This document shows positions 1 to 7,463 of a DNA stretch of 64,000 nucleotides, in pieces; positions within the stretch are counted from its first letter, which is position 1, and every line of letters begins with the position of its first letter. The translations under genes and the position numbers were made by a program. The notes beneath the pieces were generated by a model. The model searched no databases, was not told the origin of the DNA, and saw only the letters and a list, made by a program, of their open reading frames with translations. This DNA is from Rossellomorea orangium. Its GTDB lineage: Bacteria > Bacillota > Bacilli > Bacillales > Bacillaceae_B. The stretch is from NCBI RefSeq assembly GCF_019334305.1, contig NZ_JAHWGH010000017.1, positions 403,035 to 467,034 on the forward strand, in the 5' to 3' direction.

Positions 1-261
1 CTGCCATTGCGTCTGATGATTCGGCTTGAGTTCGTTATCCTTCTTGGCGCGACGTAACTTGAGGTATAATTCGCGCGGACAGCTGCCGGCACTCGACGGA
101 CTGAAATAGGCGCCGCGATAGTTGACCTTGCGTGGGTTCTGAATGATTGCGAGATTCTGTTCGGCGATTTGACGCTTGAGTTGATCGTCCCAGGGCTCAC
201 GGTGCTCATTATACGTATTAATCATTTCGACAAACTGCTTCGCTAATTTATTTTTCGTCAT
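1..261 (-). CDS. Cas4/RecB-like phage nuclease, N-terminal part
   Basis: The gene runs off the left window edge, so only the first 87 residues are visible. They contain a stretch reading FSPSSAGSCPRELYLKL. A Ser-Pro-Ser start followed by Cys-Pro-Arg is typical of the N-terminal part of RecB/Cas4-type PD-(D/E)XK exonucleases, where the Cys contributes to an iron-sulfur cluster. The start is the ATG at 261, behind a GGAG ribosome site; an ATG 5 bases upstream stops after two codons. Its place at the end of a phage replication operon suits a recombination exonuclease. The catalytic domain is not in the window, so the call is tentative. Confidence 0.55.
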   Translation of the reverse strand, partial: MTKNKLAKQFVEMINTYNEHREPWDDQLKRQIAEQNLAIIQNPRKVNYRGAYFSPSSAGSCPRELYLKLRRAKKDNELKPNHQTQWQ

Positions 262-273
262 TTCATCCGCTCC

Positions 274-495
274 TTAGTTATACTCCGAATCGTAAACCGA
301 CCCTTCACGTTCTTCATCGATTCGCTCATACTCAACGCCAGCGTACTTCAAGCCCATGAAGAAACCGTAAATCGTATCTTCAATTTTGTCGTGATAGTAA
401 TCGCCGATCATTATCGACTCATTCTTTTCGTCGACTAACGCCATCTCTCCGTCTCCGTCATACGTAATTACGGTGAATTTTTCTTTCGCCATCAT
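274..495 (-). CDS. hypothetical acidic phage protein, 73 aa
   Basis: Small, acidic, soluble-looking protein with no motif I recognise. It starts with two consecutive ATG codons behind a good AAGGAGG site. The start overlaps the stop of the upstream gene in an ATGA arrangement, which suggests translational coupling within the left phage operon. Function unknown. Confidence 0.6.
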   Translation of the reverse strand: MMAKEKFTVITYDGDGEMALVDEKNESIMIGDYYHDKIEDTIYGFFMGLKYAGVEYERIDEEREGSVYDSEYN

Positions 496-701
496 TCATC
501 GTCCTCCTTCTTTTCGCTTACAACGTGAATCCTTACGTCCTGCTTTCCGTCCGCCTGCGCTCCGGCAAATATCAGCGCCGTGAGGTACATCAGCAACGTA
601 ATGGCAGCCGCCTGTATGACGTCAACCTTGTACGTTAACAACGGCAGTACGAAGTAGAGTGCTGCGGTGACTGCGATGAATTGGAATAGGCGGAGGATCA
701 T
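492..701 (-). CDS. small phage membrane protein, 69 aa
   Basis: Two hydrophobic segments (about residues 3-22 and 28-48) are followed by a charged C-terminus ending in Lys and Asp/Glu residues. This predicts a small two-pass inner-membrane protein. It overlaps both neighbours by four bases (ATGA). I do not recognise the family. It belongs to the same co-translated block as the thioredoxin-like gene. Confidence 0.6.
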   Translation of the reverse strand: MILRLFQFIAVTAALYFVLPLLTYKVDVIQAAAITLLMYLTALIFAGAQADGKQDVRIHVVSEKKEDDE

Positions 702-847
702 TCGCGATCACCTACTCCGTCAGCTCCATAAAGATAACCGACCATTGTTCCGATAAATACATCCGCGTAGTCGCCGCTTATAAATAAGAGCATCAATCCG
801 CTTGCTACGCCGAAACCCATTCCGAATATTGAACGTTTCATATTCAT
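698..847 (-). CDS. very small phage membrane protein, 49 aa
   Basis: A 49-residue ORF with two short hydrophobic stretches and Gly-rich patches. It is supported mainly by layout: its ATG overlaps the stop of the thioredoxin-like gene (ATGA), its TGA overlaps the ATG of the next gene, and a GGAGGAG site precedes it. Without it there would be a 140-base gap in an otherwise gapless operon. Function unknown. Confidence 0.55.
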   Translation of the reverse strand: MNMKRSIFGMGFGVASGLMLLFISGDYADVFIGTMVGYLYGADGVGDRE

Positions 848-1122
848 CGCTCCTCCCTCGCCATCTTGACGCAATCAACAATCGTCTCCTGGTCGGTCAT
901 GCCGGTGATGCGTGTGATTTCGAGGCCGTTGCGTTTGAACAGAAGAACCGGCACACTGCTGATTTTATATTTCGCTAAGTCCTCTTCGCTCAAGTTGTCG
1001 GTGTTGTAATGCGCTATGACTATTCCGTCGAGCGCTCCGGTTTCCTTTAATTCGTCAATGTAATGCGATATTGCGACACAAGGCCGGCAGCCTGGGCGGC
1101 TAAATTTCGCTAATTCGATCAT
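844..1122 (-). CDS. thioredoxin-like phage protein
   Basis: A 92-residue thioredoxin fold: a CRPC redox motif at residues 13-16 and a cis-proline loop SVPVLL near residue 57. It is shorter than cellular thioredoxins (about 105 aa), as is usual for phage glutaredoxin/thioredoxin proteins. It should act in the cytoplasm, for example as a reductant for ribonucleotide reductase or in redox control of phage proteins. It follows the polymerase gene with the stop and start abutting (TAAATG), so the two are co-translated. Confidence 0.8.
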   Translation of the reverse strand: MIELAKFSRPGCRPCVAISHYIDELKETGALDGIVIAHYNTDNLSEEDLAKYKISSVPVLLFKRNGLEITRITGMTDQETIVDCVKMAREER

Positions 1123-3264
1123 TTATTCGTCCTCCTTCGATTTAAACCATTCGCTTATCGTGTGTCCTTCACCCCATCTTCTGGAAATCTCGATGTCTGT
1201 TTTATTAGGAACGTTCAACTTCACTGTATTTAAAAACACTTGCTCGAACTCTTTTACGTCATCAAACGTTATATTTTCGGGAACATAAGCTCCCACTTCG
1301 TCATGACAGGACCACGCCAGCGTCCAACCTTTTCGGCGACATAACTTTTGCAACTCAATCATCGTTAGTTTTGTCTGAATCGCTGCGCTCCCTTGAATGA
1401 TTGCGTTTGTCGCCTGCCTCATCGCCCGGAACTGCTCGAATCGATCCCGCGACTTTGCTTCCGGTAATCTGCGCTTTCGGCCCATGAACATCTCGACGTA
1501 ACCTTTCTTTTTCGCCGTCTTCTCGTTGTTGTCAATCCACGCCTTAACTTTCGGATAAGCCTTATAGAAATCGTCCACGAATTGTCGTGCTTCCTTTTCG
1601 CTAATACCGAGCTGGTCAGCGAGTGTTTTCGGTCCAACTCCGTACATTACCGCGAGCACTCCGACTTTCATCATCTTCCGGTACTTGGATCCATCGCCAC
1701 ATTCCTCGATAGGCAATCCGAATAATTCAGCCGCAGCAGTCGAGTATAAATCCTGTCCGTTGCGATAGGCATTTACGAGTACTTCTTCGCCAGTGAAATG
1801 CGATAGCCAGCGCGGTTCTTGTTGCGAAAAGTCTCCGCTCAGAATTACTTGACCAGGCGGTGCGACGAATAGCTTACGGGCGAATCCGGGTTGATTCTGA
1901 AGGTTAGGCGAATTTGACGAGAACCTGCCCGTCACGGTACCTGCTTGATTGAAACTCCCGTGAACCCTTCCGTCTTTTCTTACCTGTTGCGGTAAAGCTT
2001 CGATGTACGTTCCGAGTAGCTTTGTTTTTTCGCGATAACTTAGTAGCAACGCGATACCTTCGTGATGTGGCGCCAATAGTTTCAGCGTTTTGACGTCGGT
2101 CGACTTTTTGAAGTTCTTCGGTAAGTAGCGATCAAGTTTCAATTCTCCGAAGAATTTATCCGTTAGTTGGGTTGGCGAATTATAATTGATGTCGCCGAAG
2201 TGCTTTTTAAGGCCATTCTCAATTCCGACTAACTCTTTTCGCAACTCTTCACCTAGTTGTGCTGCACGCTCCTTATCGATAACAAATCCCGCCTGTTCCA
2301 TCTCAAGCGAAACGTCAATCGTAGGATTCTCGACTGATTCGTAATACTCGAGCAAGCCGATCTTCTCAAGGTGTAATCGCTGGAAATCTCGAAGCTTCAA
2401 CGTTACGTCTCCGTCTTTCGCCGCATAGGCAAGCGCTACTTTCAAATCGCTTACTTCGTGAAACCCTGCTTTGCCGAACAAGGTATCATAGGTCTCGGAC
2501 GGAATCTTGAGGTACTTCGTCACAAGATCTTTCAATCGATAAGAACCGCCGGATATACGTTCGTTTTCGTTGAGAATATGATGCGCTATCTGAGTATCCC
2601 AGGCGAATCCCTTCACGGTTACTCCTTCGCGAGCAAGCATATGAACGTCGAACTTTCCGTTATGAGCGATTTTGCCGATCGACTCATCTTCGTAAATCGG
2701 TTTCAGCTTGCGAATTACTAAGTCATGCGATAACTGTTTGCCGTCAGTTATGTGCTTTGTCGGAATGTATGCGTGAATATCTGCGCTAACTGCGGTGATT
2801 ACGTTTCCAACTATATAATCCTCGAATATGTCAGTACCGGTTGTCTCGACGTCGAACACGATTTCCTTTTCGCTCTGAACGATTGCGGTAAATTTATCGA
2901 GTGTGGCTTCGTCTTGTATTAGCCAGTAATTATCCGGTGTTTTCTCTACCATTTTCCGTAGGGTTTCTTCGCGTTGCTGATCCGCTAACTCTTTATATAA
3001 GCGAAGACATTCCGCCTTGCTTAACCGCTTGCCGGCGTCGGAGGGCGACCTGCCTAGAGTGCCCTCGCTAATCGCCTTCTTTACCGCAAGCAATCGTTCC
3101 TGATCGGGCGAACTGTTCTTCATCGCCAGAATCCGCTGCCACGCCTCATCCAACGTCTCATTAGCCGCCTTCTTTTTCGCCGACGCCTGCTTCACCTTTG
3201 CCGCGGTGACATTTGTATCGGCTTGCTTATTCGTTAAATTTAATCGTAGTTTCGGCTCGGTCAT
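1123..3264 (-). CDS. PolA-type (family A) phage DNA polymerase
   Basis: A 713-residue family A DNA polymerase with a 3'-5' exonuclease domain and no 5' nuclease domain. Exonuclease motif I is FDVETTG at residues 137-143. Polymerase motif A reads LSGDFSQQEPR (near 475), motif B includes KMMKVGVLAVMYG, and motif C is CHDEVG near 652, giving both catalytic aspartates. The first 130 residues are Lys/Ala-rich and not conserved. It replicates the phage genome, presumably with the helicase, primase and SSB encoded here. The start overlaps the upstream stop in an ATGA. Confidence 0.95.
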   Translation of the reverse strand: MTEPKLRLNLTNKQADTNVTAAKVKQASAKKKAANETLDEAWQRILAMKNSSPDQERLLAVKKAISEGTLGRSPSDAGKRLSKAECLRLYKELADQQREETLRKMVEKTPDNYWLIQDEATLDKFTAIVQSEKEIVFDVETTGTDIFEDYIVGNVITAVSADIHAYIPTKHITDGKQLSHDLVIRKLKPIYEDESIGKIAHNGKFDVHMLAREGVTVKGFAWDTQIAHHILNENERISGGSYRLKDLVTKYLKIPSETYDTLFGKAGFHEVSDLKVALAYAAKDGDVTLKLRDFQRLHLEKIGLLEYYESVENPTIDVSLEMEQAGFVIDKERAAQLGEELRKELVGIENGLKKHFGDINYNSPTQLTDKFFGELKLDRYLPKNFKKSTDVKTLKLLAPHHEGIALLLSYREKTKLLGTYIEALPQQVRKDGRVHGSFNQAGTVTGRFSSNSPNLQNQPGFARKLFVAPPGQVILSGDFSQQEPRWLSHFTGEEVLVNAYRNGQDLYSTAAAELFGLPIEECGDGSKYRKMMKVGVLAVMYGVGPKTLADQLGISEKEARQFVDDFYKAYPKVKAWIDNNEKTAKKKGYVEMFMGRKRRLPEAKSRDRFEQFRAMRQATNAIIQGSAAIQTKLTMIELQKLCRRKGWTLAWSCHDEVGAYVPENITFDDVKEFEQVFLNTVKLNVPNKTDIEISRRWGEGHTISEWFKSKEDE

Positions 3265-3494
3265 CGTAAATATTCCGCAGGCACTTCGCTAAGCTTTTGC
3301 GGAAGCCTCCCGTGCAATTCAAGCCACTCAATTCCTTCCGAATTCAAGTGCTTTTCTTCGCATGACTCGAACGTTTTATAGTCGCATATCACATCCGGTA
3401 AATACTGATATACTTCGTGATCTTCGTACTCTAAACCGCCATCCACGTAGATACCTTCCCAGTCATCTCCGCTAACAATTACGATTTCGTTCAT
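3261..3494 (-). CDS. hypothetical acidic phage protein, 77 aa
   Basis: Acidic, Tyr/Glu-rich protein with no recognised motif. It sits directly upstream of the polymerase gene with a four-base overlap and one base after the zinc-finger gene, so it is part of the same operon. Function unknown. Confidence 0.6.
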   Translation of the reverse strand: MNEIVIVSGDDWEGIYVDGGLEYEDHEVYQYLPDVICDYKTFESCEEKHLNSEGIEWLELHGRLPQKLSEVPAEYLR

Positions 3495-3495
3495 A

Positions 3496-3675
3496 CTATT
3501 CGCCTCCGATTCGTTTTAAATTGCTGCGATTGTAATACGCCAGCACCTTCTCGAAATTGTCGTCGACCCAATCGCGCTGACATCCGCCTGAGCAGAACGT
3601 CAGGTCCGTATGCTCGTCGTAGAGGACTGCCGGCTGCTGACGGATTGCCTTGTCGCAGGTTGCGCAGTAGATCAT
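3496..3675 (-). CDS. small zinc-finger phage protein, 59 aa
   Basis: It contains CATC at residues 4-7 and CSGGC about 26 residues later, spacing that fits one structural zinc site. I chose the ATG at 3675, which has a GGAGGCGG site. Translation from an upstream start would add a Gly/Ser-rich extension read out of the neighbouring gene. The start overlaps the stop of the PD-(D/E)XK gene by one base (TAATG). Probably a nucleic-acid or protein-binding accessory factor; this is inference. Confidence 0.6.
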   Translation of the reverse strand: MIYCATCDKAIRQQPAVLYDEHTDLTFCSGGCQRDWVDDNFEKVLAYYNRSNLKRIGGE

Positions 3676-4067
3676 TAAACCGCCTCCGCTTCGACCGGCA
3701 CTTCCGCAGTCAGCTCGACCCAACGTTTCGCCGCGCTACTTTCGCTGGCCCACATCTCTTTTACGCCAGTGCATTCCGCCATGAAAACCCTATCGCCATC
3801 GACACCGAGTATATAATCGCAGTCATGCGGTTGATAGGCTTCTCCGTTACCTTTCGTTGAATAAATTACCATTTCGTTATTGCGGTCGGTACGTTTCCGG
3901 ATAGTTTTCACTTGAAAAGTCGCGAACTGCCCGTTTAAAGGGTCCCGCCCGACTAAATCGTAAACCTCGTCAATGATTGGCGATGATACTTCCCAGCCGT
4001 TCGAGATAAGCGCCAGTGCCGCCGTTAGTTCCGATACCTTGCCCGTTACTTGCGTTGAATGTGCCAT
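3675..4067 (-). CDS. PD-(D/E)XK endonuclease-like protein
   Basis: A 130-residue protein with the core order of PD-(D/E)XK nucleases: GKVSELTAALALISNGW (with an early Glu), an Asp in YDLVGRD, then FATFQVKTIRK, where Gln-x-Lys is the metal-binding pair. The layout resembles small archaeal-type Holliday-junction resolvases and the Pfam group of stand-alone PD-(D/E)XK endonucleases. It lies between the SSB-like and polymerase genes, which suits processing of replication or recombination intermediates. Confidence 0.65.
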   Translation of the reverse strand: MAHSTQVTGKVSELTAALALISNGWEVSSPIIDEVYDLVGRDPLNGQFATFQVKTIRKRTDRNNEMVIYSTKGNGEAYQPHDCDYILGVDGDRVFMAECTGVKEMWASESSAAKRWVELTAEVPVEAEAV

Positions 4068-4122
4068 TCGTTCTCCCCCTCGTTTTTAGTAAATACGGTA
4101 GAGCCGGCGATTAAGCCAGCCC

Positions 4123-4887
4123 TTAAAACTCATCCGTTAAATCTTTTTCTTCGCCGATGTCCTCCGCAGGCTTGTCGGCCCCAATCAGCGCCAAGTCGAA
4201 TCCAGCCACCGCCAAGTTATTCAGTTGTTCCTTCTCGTCCGCCTCATAAAGCAGTCCGTCGAATAGCGACATGTCGAACTCTTTATCCGCAAACTTTGCG
4301 AAGTTCTCTCGCTCCTTATCGCTCAGATCATCGTCCATGTCAATGAACGGAGTCAGCGACACAGACGTCGACGTGCCGGACCCCTGCTTCGATAACTCAA
4401 ACGCCACCTTGCCGAGCTTCTTCTCAAACTTGGCGATAACTGCGTGCAGCGATTGCGCTTGCTTCTTGCTGACGTCGATGATTAATGGTTCGCCGGTTGC
4501 AAGGTCGATGAAGCCCATCGCGAAACGTTCCTTCGGCTTAAATTGATACGCGAGATTTCCGTACTCCTCTTCCGCCTGAGCATTTCCTTTGTCGCGAGCG
4601 TCGAACTTGAGGTCCTGGTAGTATTTGAATGCGCGATCCCATGCGGTTAAGTTCTCGACCGGAAACCCTTTCGCATTCTTGACCGATGGATCCTTCGCCA
4701 CGAACGAGTTAACCTTCTTGAAAATTCCGTAGGAGTAAAATTGAATCAGGTTGTCAACGCCAAGCACACGAACCTTATACGATGTGCCGGTCTTGAAGCT
4801 TGCGAATTCTACCTTGTTGCCTGCGCCTCCCTCGTTGCTTGCGTTAAGTGCTCCGAGTGCTGCTGCGCCTTTTTGTAATTGCGTCAA
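4123..4887 (-). CDS. probable phage single-stranded DNA-binding protein
   Basis: A 254-residue soluble protein with Lys/aromatic-rich central segments (for example around YYQDLKFDARDKG) and a strongly acidic C-terminus ending EEKDLTDEF. A basic/aromatic core with an acidic tail is the signature of phage SSBs such as T7 gp2.5 and T4 gp32, where the tail recruits polymerase and helicase. Sequence identity to a named family is not obvious to me, so the call rests on composition and its place next to the polymerase. It probably starts at TTG behind GGGAG. Confidence 0.6.
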   Translation of the reverse strand: MTQLQKGAAALGALNASNEGGAGNKVEFASFKTGTSYKVRVLGVDNLIQFYSYGIFKKVNSFVAKDPSVKNAKGFPVENLTAWDRAFKYYQDLKFDARDKGNAQAEEEYGNLAYQFKPKERFAMGFIDLATGEPLIIDVSKKQAQSLHAVIAKFEKKLGKVAFELSKQGSGTSTSVSLTPFIDMDDDLSDKERENFAKFADKEFDMSLFDGLLYEADEKEQLNNLAVAGFDLALIGADKPAEDIGEEKDLTDEF

Positions 4888-5065
4888 ATAAATCGTCTCC
4901 CTTCGGCTTATCGCCGGATAATTTGTAAAGCTTCGAGCGCCGGTACTTCCCGCACCCGTTCGAGAATACCGTATAATAGCCGAGACTACATCAGAGTTTA
5001 ATCGGTAACGTAGCGCTTAACCTAACGACTATCACAATATTCTTGAACGGAGGCGTGAATCAGCC

Positions 5066-5896
5066 TCACCCATGGCAGCGATAAACAAATTCTCGGTACT
5101 CTTTTTCAGACATTTTGTTTTCTCTAGCAAGGTACGATATTGTATCATCAAACTTCTCTTGACTTAATCCGAATCGGTTTTTGTTCTTTAAGAACCATTC
5201 GAATACATTTTCGTTCCTTTTTGACATGTTAAGGCTTCCTTTTAGCGGAATCATATTCTTTCTATTACTGCCACCAAATCCTGTGCAGATAGGTATTACA
5301 TGGTCAAAATGGATGTCTTCTAATGAACCAGTTAGTGCGCAACCTTGAAAATGGGCCATCACCTCTTTTTCTATCTCAAGGCTCCAATCACTGTTTAAGC
5401 CTTTATCCGCAGCTCTTCTCCTTCTGCTTTTGGCATTATAGTAATCTCTGTTAGATCGATAATGTTCTCGATCCCTCTCCCTTAAAATGTCACGATTCGA
5501 ATCGCGCTGTTCCTGCTCACATCGCTTACATCTCGGTCTTTTGCCGCCGACCCCTAAATCGTGGTCGTAATAATCTTTCAATGGGATTAGATTTTCACAT
5601 GCCAAGCAAGTTTTCGCAGGTTCTCCATTAATTTCACTAATACATCGGTTAATTTGTTTAGTTCCAGCTCCGTATTTACTATTTTTACATGGCCGACACA
5701 TTGAAACCCGCTTACCAAGTCCGTGAGAAGTTGGCGAAAAGTTTTCAAGAGGTTTCATTTCCTTACAGTGCGTGCACTCTTTTGAAATCACGTCCCCGTC
5801 TAAAGCTAAAAAGTATACTCCTGATTTACTCTTAATCCTTTCCAGTGTTATCCCTCCTCGCCATGGTCCGTAATATAGCTTGATATTGCGCCCCAC
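5066..5896 (-). CDS. free-standing HNH endonuclease with Cys pairs
   Basis: The C-terminal domain carries an HNH nuclease: CALTG, then HFDHVIPI, then NMIPLKGSLN, with a conserved VFEWF segment. N-terminal Cys pairs (CTHCKE, CRPCK, CLAC, CKRCE) suggest zinc ribbons. The domain is clearly related to that of the gene at 16267. It is AT-richer than its neighbours, as expected for a homing-type endonuclease that moves on its own. The conventional start is the GTG at 5896, which has no ribosome site. A GAGGAGG site sits 7 bases before an in-frame CTG at 5845, the likelier real start (259 aa). Confidence 0.85.
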   Translation of the reverse strand: MGRNIKLYYGPWRGGITLERIKSKSGVYFLALDGDVISKECTHCKEMKPLENFSPTSHGLGKRVSMCRPCKNSKYGAGTKQINRCISEINGEPAKTCLACENLIPLKDYYDHDLGVGGKRPRCKRCEQEQRDSNRDILRERDREHYRSNRDYYNAKSRRRRAADKGLNSDWSLEIEKEVMAHFQGCALTGSLEDIHFDHVIPICTGFGGSNRKNMIPLKGSLNMSKRNENVFEWFLKNKNRFGLSQEKFDDTISYLARENKMSEKEYREFVYRCHG

Positions 5897-5946
5897 AGTC
5901 CGATCAGCATTGCGTAAATGAAGATGAGTCCGAATAATGCGGTCAT
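5848..5946 (-). CDS. 32-aa phage membrane peptide
   Basis: One hydrophobic segment (MTALFGLIFIYAMLIGLWG) with a short acidic tail. The ORF overlaps the stop of the preceding small ORF (ATGA). Its own last codons contain the GAGGAGG site for the HNH gene, which looks like deliberate coupling. Function unknown; holin-like or regulatory roles are possible but not shown. Confidence 0.4.
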   Translation of the reverse strand: MTALFGLIFIYAMLIGLWGAISSYITDHGEEG

Positions 5947-6050
5947 CGTTTCACCGCCCCGCTATTGCCATACCAAGCTACGCATGCTGCTTCGTATGCT
6001 TTCCGCATCTTCCGGCGCTTGATTTCTGCGATAGAAACTACTGCGCTCAT
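5943..6050 (-). CDS. 35-aa basic phage peptide
   Basis: A short basic ORF (KRRKMRKAYEAAC). It is supported by ATGA overlaps at both ends: with the 64-aa gene upstream and with the 32-aa gene downstream. Function unknown. Confidence 0.4.
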   Translation of the reverse strand: MSAVVSIAEIKRRKMRKAYEAACVAWYGNSGAVKR

Positions 6051-6241
6051 CCCAACCGCACCGCCTTAATCGGAAAGGATTCGGCTAAGTCGTAGCTGCC
6101 TTCGTAAAAGCGATTCGGATCCTGTAGCTCGCGCTCGAGTTGGCGCTCCCATGCCGCTTGAGGAAATGAATGGGTATGCGTTGATTTGGTAATGCTATCG
6201 TTAAGGCGGCTATTATTACCGCGAGTTTTCGAGTTTTTCAT
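6047..6241 (-). CDS. hypothetical phage protein, 64 aa
   Basis: A Ser/Asn/Thr-rich N-terminus is followed by AAWERQLERELQDPNRFYEG. I chose the ATG at 6241, preceded by a GGGGG stretch; upstream in-frame starts lack a ribosome site. No family recognised. It is the second gene of the left operon, after the sigma-like gene. Confidence 0.5.
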   Translation of the reverse strand: MKNSKTRGNNSRLNDSITKSTHTHSFPQAAWERQLERELQDPNRFYEGSYDLAESFPIKAVRLG

Positions 6242-6384
6242 TGTAATTACCCCCATAAATTTCGATTGATTGTCGAACGGTTTTCCGCTATAATTTGAAA
6301 CGGTGGGTGACAAGACAACCGCCCACCGCTTATAATGAAACTAGGCGATAGTCCTAAATGCCTAATGGCGATTATCCCTACGTT

Positions 6385-7002
6385 TTAAAGCGCAACTAAG
6401 TAGTCGCGGTAATCTCCGTGGTGCTTAGCATCAAACTTGCCGGCCAGGCGTTTGAGTGTGCGTATTACAGTCGAATGGTGAATCCCTAACGCCTCACCGA
6501 TTGCCGTCGGAGTAGGTTTCGGGTGATTAAGGAACGCTTCAACGATTGCCGTCGTTTTAGCATCCGCGCCGTTCAGGAGGAAGTCGATCAGCGCCAACTG
6601 GTCGGCTTCTTTCTTTGTGAACGGAGTTTGTTCGGTCGTGCCGTAGATTGCTTCGAGCTGATTCGGATTGCCGTCCTCTTCGCTCGGTGGTGCAAGTTGT
6701 TGCTCGAATATTTCGTGTTCGTGCTGCCGCTTGGTCTTGCGGTAAAGGTACGCCCGATTTTGAACAACGCCCCTCTTATAGTAGTTCATAAAGTCTGCGC
6801 TACCGTCGTATTTTTCTAACGCATTTATCAACGTGTCTTCGTAAAGCGCAATTATCTCCGCTTCGTTCGATCTCACTGACTGAGCGATGGTTTTACTGTT
6901 CGACCACCATCCGCTCACCTCTGCATAAATTTCCGTGAACACTGCGTCAGATTTCGTTTGCTGGTACGCCAATACCAGGCTATTGAGTTTTTCGTTATTC
7001 AT
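6385..7002 (-). CDS. sigma-70-like phage transcription factor
   Basis: A 205-residue protein with an N-terminal region resembling sigma region 2 (a Tyr/Trp/Lys-rich stretch ending NRAYLYRKTKRQ) and a C-terminal helix-turn-helix PTAIGEALGIHHSTVIRTLKRL that fits region 4. Total length fits small phage sigma-like regulators. It would redirect RNA polymerase to late or replication promoters. It is the first gene of the left operon and lies just downstream of the arbitrium control region, so it is the first gene that AimR could switch on. Ribosome site CAGGAGGCG. The family call is moderate. Confidence 0.6.
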   Translation of the reverse strand: MNNEKLNSLVLAYQQTKSDAVFTEIYAEVSGWWSNSKTIAQSVRSNEAEIIALYEDTLINALEKYDGSADFMNYYKRGVVQNRAYLYRKTKRQHEHEIFEQQLAPPSEEDGNPNQLEAIYGTTEQTPFTKKEADQLALIDFLLNGADAKTTAIVEAFLNHPKPTPTAIGEALGIHHSTVIRTLKRLAGKFDAKHHGDYRDYLVAL

Positions 7003-7127
7003 CGTTTTATTCGCCTCCTGATTTATAATATGGGGTTCGAGCTAAAGTCGCGCAAATTATTTTAGATTTTTCAAATACGTTGTTCTGCGTAGTTGCGATC
7101 GCTTGTTGCGCTTGTTTCCTTTGGCTT

Positions 7128-7202
7128 GTTTTTATAATATCACCGAAATAATGGAAGGCTTGGAAAGTTGAGTGTTTTTTCAAAATAAAATTTCATTCAA
7201 CT
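7128..7202 (-). promoter_or_regulatory. candidate AimR operator and activator-dependent promoter
   Basis: The arms AGTTGARTG occur as an inverted repeat at 7166-7174 and 7194-7202 (one mismatch, 19-base gap). Reading leftwards, a good -10 (TATTAT or TATAAA, about 7131-7139) follows with no TTGACA-like -35. Poor -35 plus adjacent palindrome fits an activator-dependent promoter. Known AimR operators are also long-spaced inverted repeats upstream of aimX. AimR binding here is inference. Confidence 0.4.
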
Positions 7203-7232
7203 ATTTGGAAACTATGTAATAAAATTACAAAT

Positions 7233-7257
7233 AAAAAAAGGAACCCGAAGGCTCCTC
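7233..7257 (-). terminator. terminator of the aimR-aimP unit
   Basis: On the minus strand GGAGCC, a TTCG loop and GGTTCC (one G-T pair) are followed by seven T residues. It lies about 30 bases after the aimP stop and separates aimR-aimP from the left operon. Confidence 0.8.
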
Positions 7258-7285
7258 GACATGTGTATTTTATTTGTTAAATTAA

Positions 7286-7450
7286 TCAGCTACCTCCGCC
7301 GCCAACTCCTCCGGTTCCAGGGTCACCTTGGATTACATAAGGAGTAAATAACTCTCCGGATACTCCAGCTTCTTCTTTCGGTTGGTTTATTGAGTTAAAT
7401 GAAATTACTAGAATAGTTGTTAACAGTAACGCAGCGATAATCTTCTTCAT
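7286..7450 (-). CDS. aimP: AimP-like secreted arbitrium pro-peptide
   Basis: A 54-residue pro-peptide. Residues 1-21 form a Sec signal (MKK, then a hydrophobic core). A short acidic spacer and a Gly-rich tail containing GDPGTGGVGGGGS follow. It starts at an ATG with a perfect AGGAGG site, 13 bases downstream of aimR, the position of aimP in arbitrium phages. In known systems the pre-pro-peptide is exported and cleaved to a hexapeptide that re-enters through the Opp importer and binds AimR. The mature peptide here may be DPGTGG or a piece of the C-terminus; the sequence alone does not decide. The gene is too short to be found without context. Confidence 0.75.
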   Translation of the reverse strand: MKKIIAALLLTTILVISFNSINQPKEEAGVSGELFTPYVIQGDPGTGGVGGGGS

Positions 7451-7463
7451 TTTTAAATTCCTC

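Noticed and set aside
844..3264. T7-type polymerase-thioredoxin complex
   Set aside because: No thumb insert is visible once the N-terminal extension is removed; kept only as a low-interest idea.
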